64,000 nucleotides of DNA, from contig CP089458.1 of assembly GCA_026636295.1 (NCBI GenBank), positions 1 to 64,000 on the forward strand. Reading direction: 5' to 3'. The notes beneath the pieces were generated by a model. The model did no database searches. It was not told the DNA's origin and worked only from the letters and a program-made list of their open reading frames with translations. The stretch is from Medakamo hakoo. Its lineage: Eukaryota; Chlorophyta; Trebouxiophyceae; Coccomyxaceae. Positions 60,922 to 64,000 of the stretch are shown piece by piece. The position numbers were made by a program, and so were the translations under genes. Within the stretch, counting starts at the first letter, position 1. Each line of letters starts with the position of its first letter.

Positions 60922-63900
60922 TCACTTCACTCCCCCCCCCACCAGCGCGGCGACCAATGCCGCCAGTTCGTCGGCCCGTTCCCATCCAAACACCCGCACG
61001 CCAGGCGCCAGGCCGGCCGCCAGGGCCGGCGCGGCCGCCGCCTCGAGCACGGCGTGGGCGTCGGGCGGCGGTGCGCCCGCCGCCGCCGCCGCCGCCGCCT
61101 TGCCGCCCGCCCGTTCGCGCAGCGTGCGTTCCAGCCCGCGCCCCAAGCGGACCAGGAGCACGTCCCCCGCCACCAGGCGTGTCGCGGGGCACAAGTCGTT
61201 CTCTCCGTCCCCGGTGTACAGCAGGCCGCCGTGGGCGGCGCCGCCCACCTCCTTGCGCAGGCGCCCCAGCTCCATGCCCTTGCACAGGTTTTCGGGGCAC
61301 AGAGGGCAGCCGTGCGGGGCGGCGCTGGGCGGGTGGCGCGGGTGGACGCGCAGCAGGCGGCCCGCCTCCACAAAACGGGCGGTGTTTGTGATGACGCGGG
61401 CCGGGTGGCCGGGCGTGCCGGGCCCCAAGCCCGCGCCCGCCAGGGCCGAGTGGATGAACAGGTCATTGGCGTCCGACAAGATGACGGACGGGACGGACGC
61501 CGCGGCGAGCGTGCGCAGGGTCGCGGCCGCGCCGCGCCCGGCCAGGCCGCGCGCGCCGACCGCGGCCGCCGCCGCGCTCCAGGCGCCGCCGCCCACGCCG
61601 CGCCGCGCCGCTTCCGCCAGGACCGCGTTGGTCAGCGGGATGAAGTTGGCGGGCATTTGCAGCGACTGCAGCAGCGGCACCAGCTCCGGCGCCAGCTGGG
61701 CGACGACCTCCTCCCCGACGTCGGCGTCGGCGAGCAGGGAGTGGTCGAAATCAAAGACGGCCAGGGCCGGGCGGGCGGCGCGGGGCGGACCGGCGGCGGA
61801 AAACAGGCCGTCCGCGACGGCCGCGGCGACTAGGGCGGACGCCGCGGCTGCGTCGTCGCCTTCCTCCTCGACTGCGGCCGAGGCGGCGGAGGAGGCCGGC
61901 AGGGCGGCGGGGGGTGCGCCGCACTCGCCTTCGTCGTCGTCCTCCTCCTCGTCGGTCGAGGCAGCGGCCAGCGCCTCGTCCTCGCCGCCCGCGCCCGCCG
62001 CCGGCGCCAGCGCGGCCGGCCCGCACACCACGCCCTGCCCCTCAAACCAGGCCCGCATGCGGAAACGGGCGGCCAGGACGGGGCGGACGTCGAACGGCGC
62101 ACTGGACGCGGACCCGGCCGCCCGCGCGCCTTCGGTCGCGCCGCGCGCGTCGGCGGCCAGGCCCGCAATGAGCGGCAGCACCGCTTCCACCAGGATGCGG
62201 TCGTCGCCGTCGCCGCGGAAGGGCACGACGGGGATGCCGTTGTCCGGGTGGGCCAGGAACGCGAGCGCCGTGTCTTCCAGGATGACGGTGCGGCCCAGGT
62301 CCCGGCCCAGGCGGCCCAAGTCTTTGATGCACGGGTAGGACGCCCCGGGGCTCGTCGCGCCGCGCGTCAGGCGGAGGGGGGGGGCCGGAAACGCGCCGGT
62401 GTGGCGGGACGCCAGGCACTCCATGATGGGGTGGGCGTAGTCGGGCAGGCCCGCGGTGAAGGCAATCACCTCGACGCCGGGGAGGGCCGCCAGCCCGCCC
62501 AAGAACTCGCCCAGGCCGGGGCGCTCCACCACCAGGACGCCGTCCTTGTTGAGCGACCCGCCCGGCGCGACAAAAGCGGCCGCGCCGCCGCGCCGCCCGC
62601 CCAGCAGCTCGCCGGCGCGGGAGGGCGGGAAGGAGGCGATGAGCGTGCCGTCCAGGTCGAGGACGACGGTGAGGGCGGGCGGCGGGGACGGCGGCGGGGG
62701 CAGGAGCGGCGGTGGGCCGGGCGGCGGCGGCGGGGGAGGCAGTGCCACCGTGGCGGCAGCGCTCCCTGCTTTCGCCGCGTCCACCGCGGCCGCCAGGCCT
62801 GCGTCGACGCCGATGGCATCGAAGAACGTGGACGCGTGCGGGCGGCGGCACACAGGGCAGTCGAAGAAAAAGAGGCGGGCGGGCGAGGCCGGTGGCCGCG
62901 CGGCGGTGGCCGTGCCGCCCTTGCAGCACGCGGTTTTTTCGTGTTCACCCGCCGCCCGGGCGGCAGCCGTGCCGACGACGGCCGCGGTGCAGCTCCAGCA
63001 AAAGGCGTGGGCGCACGCCAGGACGACGGGCGAGGCGAACAGGTCGAGGCACACGGGGCAGCGCAGGGCGCCGTGCGGGTCGCCGCCGTCGCCGCCGCCG
63101 TCGTCGTCACTCAGCAGCCTCGCGCGCGTCATCAGGGCCGCCAAATCGGGCGAGGAGAAGAAGGGCTGGGCGGCCAGCCGGGCGAGGGCGGCGGCCCGTG
63201 CGGCCGCGGGCGCGGGCGTGGCGGAGGGCGCAGGCCGCCCATCCTCGAGCGACAGGCGGTCCAAGCAAGGCGCCGCCGCCGCGGCCGCCGCCGCCCGCTT
63301 TTTCAGGTCTTTCTTCGTGATCTTGACGACAGCCACATAGTTCAGGCCGGCAAAACGTTGCAGGGCCGCCGCCCGGGCGCGCAAGGACGACGCCAGGCCC
63401 GCCGGGGGCGGGTGGTGGGGCGTTGATGCCGCGGCCAGCGCGCCGCCAGCGAGGCCGGCCATCGCGGCCTCCAGCTCGGCCTGGCGGGACGCGAAAAACG
63501 CGTTGACGCGGTCGAGTTCGGCGGTCAGCAAGGCATCAAAGGCGCCTGGGTGGTGGTGCGTGTGCTCGGGCGAGCGGCGTGAGTGGGGGGAGGGACGGCC
63601 GCGGGCCCGGCACACGCAGGCATGCGCCCCTGGTGCCCGTGTGAGGGGAAGTCGCGCCGCGGAGGCGGAGGAAAAGGTGCTGTTTTGTGCTCAGGATTCT
63701 GCCGCCTCGCACGGCGGCATGGCGCCCTCGAGCACCGCCCACGCCTCGCTCCCGGCATCCACCAATCCTTTGGCTTCCCATGTGCGGCGGCGGCGGGGTG
63801 TCGGACGGGCCTGGATTGCCGGGCGGCGCAGGCGCGCGTGCTCGCCTGCGCTGCCTCTCTCCCTCTCCCTTCTCTCACCTCCGCCCGCCGCCTTTTTCAG

Positions 63901-63987
63901 CGCTTTGTAGTCCAGAAAGCCGGCGCGGAGGGCCGGCTCGGCGGTCTCGGCCGCAATGGCCGCTTTGTAGGCTCGGCCAAACTTCAT
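60922..63987 (-). CDS. SPX-RING protein fused to two HAD phosphatase domains (SCP/FCP1-like and PHOSPHO-like)
   Basis: Exons 63987-63879, 63767-63711, 63545-60922 encode 929 residues. Residues 1-139 are an SPX domain: MKFGRAYKAAIAAET, FDALLTAELDRVNAFF and LNYVAVVKITKKDLKK, whose K-x2-KK-x2-K spacing is that of the inositol-phosphate site. Residues 218-291 are a C3HC4 RING (CPVCLDLF, ACAHAFCWSC, CPVCRR). Residues about 347-505 are an SCP/FCP1-type HAD domain: VVLDLDGTLIAS, ERPGLGEFL, FTAGLPDYAHPIMECL, VILEDTALAFL. Residues about 652-890 are a PHOSPHO-type HAD domain: VFDFDHSLLADADVGEEVV, VILSDANDLF, PHGCPLCPENLCKGMEL, YTGDGENDLCPATRLV. SPX-RING alone is the plant NLA/BAH1 ubiquitin ligase layout; PHOSPHO/PS2 enzymes respond to phosphate starvation. 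Intron 2 is GC-AG. Exon 2 is the least certain part. Confidence 0.85.
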
Positions 63988-64000
63988 TTGCTCGCGGCGC

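Noticed and set aside
1-64000. Transposons, virus-like elements, CRISPR arrays, rRNA genes
   Set aside because: No terminal repeats, integrase or transposase motifs, capsid-like genes, direct-repeat/spacer arrays or rRNA-like blocks were seen.

Overview
The window is the left end of a linear chromosome from a very GC-rich, intron-bearing photosynthetic eukaryote, most likely a green alga. It opens with a CCCTAA array (TTAGGG-type telomere), and all genes are nuclear in style, with short GT-AG introns and a few GC-AG ones. A nuclear gene for plastid ribosomal protein L11 with a simple one-step transit peptide points to the green lineage rather than to red-derived plastids, as do the CPP1-like J-domain protein, the plastid tryptophan-pathway enzyme and the probable plastid glutamine synthetase. 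I cannot name the species. All exon coordinates below were read by eye from frame, splice consensus and protein-family fit.

Layout. 1-140 is telomere, and the first gene ends only about 460 bases inside it. 600-7371 holds secreted proteins: an exported beta-propeller-like protein with a 5-base microexon and an inverted pair of cysteine-rich secreted paralogues. 8179-17760 holds housekeeping organelle and proteasome genes: COX5b without zinc ligands, an amidase, a plastid rhodanese, a CPP1-like protein, proteasome beta-7 and indole-3-glycerol-phosphate synthase. 17990-32295 holds a BAG6-like ubiquitin-domain protein, an alpha/beta hydrolase, a small membrane protein, a small heat-shock protein, a Nudix/eIF2B-like fusion, a methyltransferase, a large PH-domain protein and a U1-type zinc-finger protein. 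32698-44528 holds glutamine synthetase, an MDR dehydrogenase, an EXO84-like exocyst subunit, a helical protein of uncertain family, an mS23-like mitoribosomal protein and two low-complexity proteins. 44601-53156 is a run of six minus-strand genes: RbgA/MTG1-type GTPase, coatomer zeta, GH99-like protein, TlyA-like methyltransferase, cardiolipin synthase and RluA-type pseudouridine synthase. 53346-63987 holds plastid L11, a CHCHD2/10-like protein, ATP synthase epsilon, a PP2C phosphatase, an F-box/WD-like protein and a four-domain SPX-RING-HAD-HAD protein.

There are 36 predicted genes in 64 kb, about 53 introns, and strong strand alternation, so many genes share divergent promoters or convergent 3' ends. 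I saw no transposon, virus-like element, CRISPR array, rRNA or convincing tRNA.

The most unusual object is the last gene. It joins an inositol-pyrophosphate-type SPX sensor and a RING finger (the layout of plant NLA/BAH1 ubiquitin ligases) to two different HAD phosphatase domains, one SCP/FCP1-like and one PHOSPHO/PS2-like. Other notable points are probable loss of catalytic or metal-binding residues in the GH99-like protein, COX5b and the MDR dehydrogenase, and repeated GC-AG introns with a GCGAG donor.
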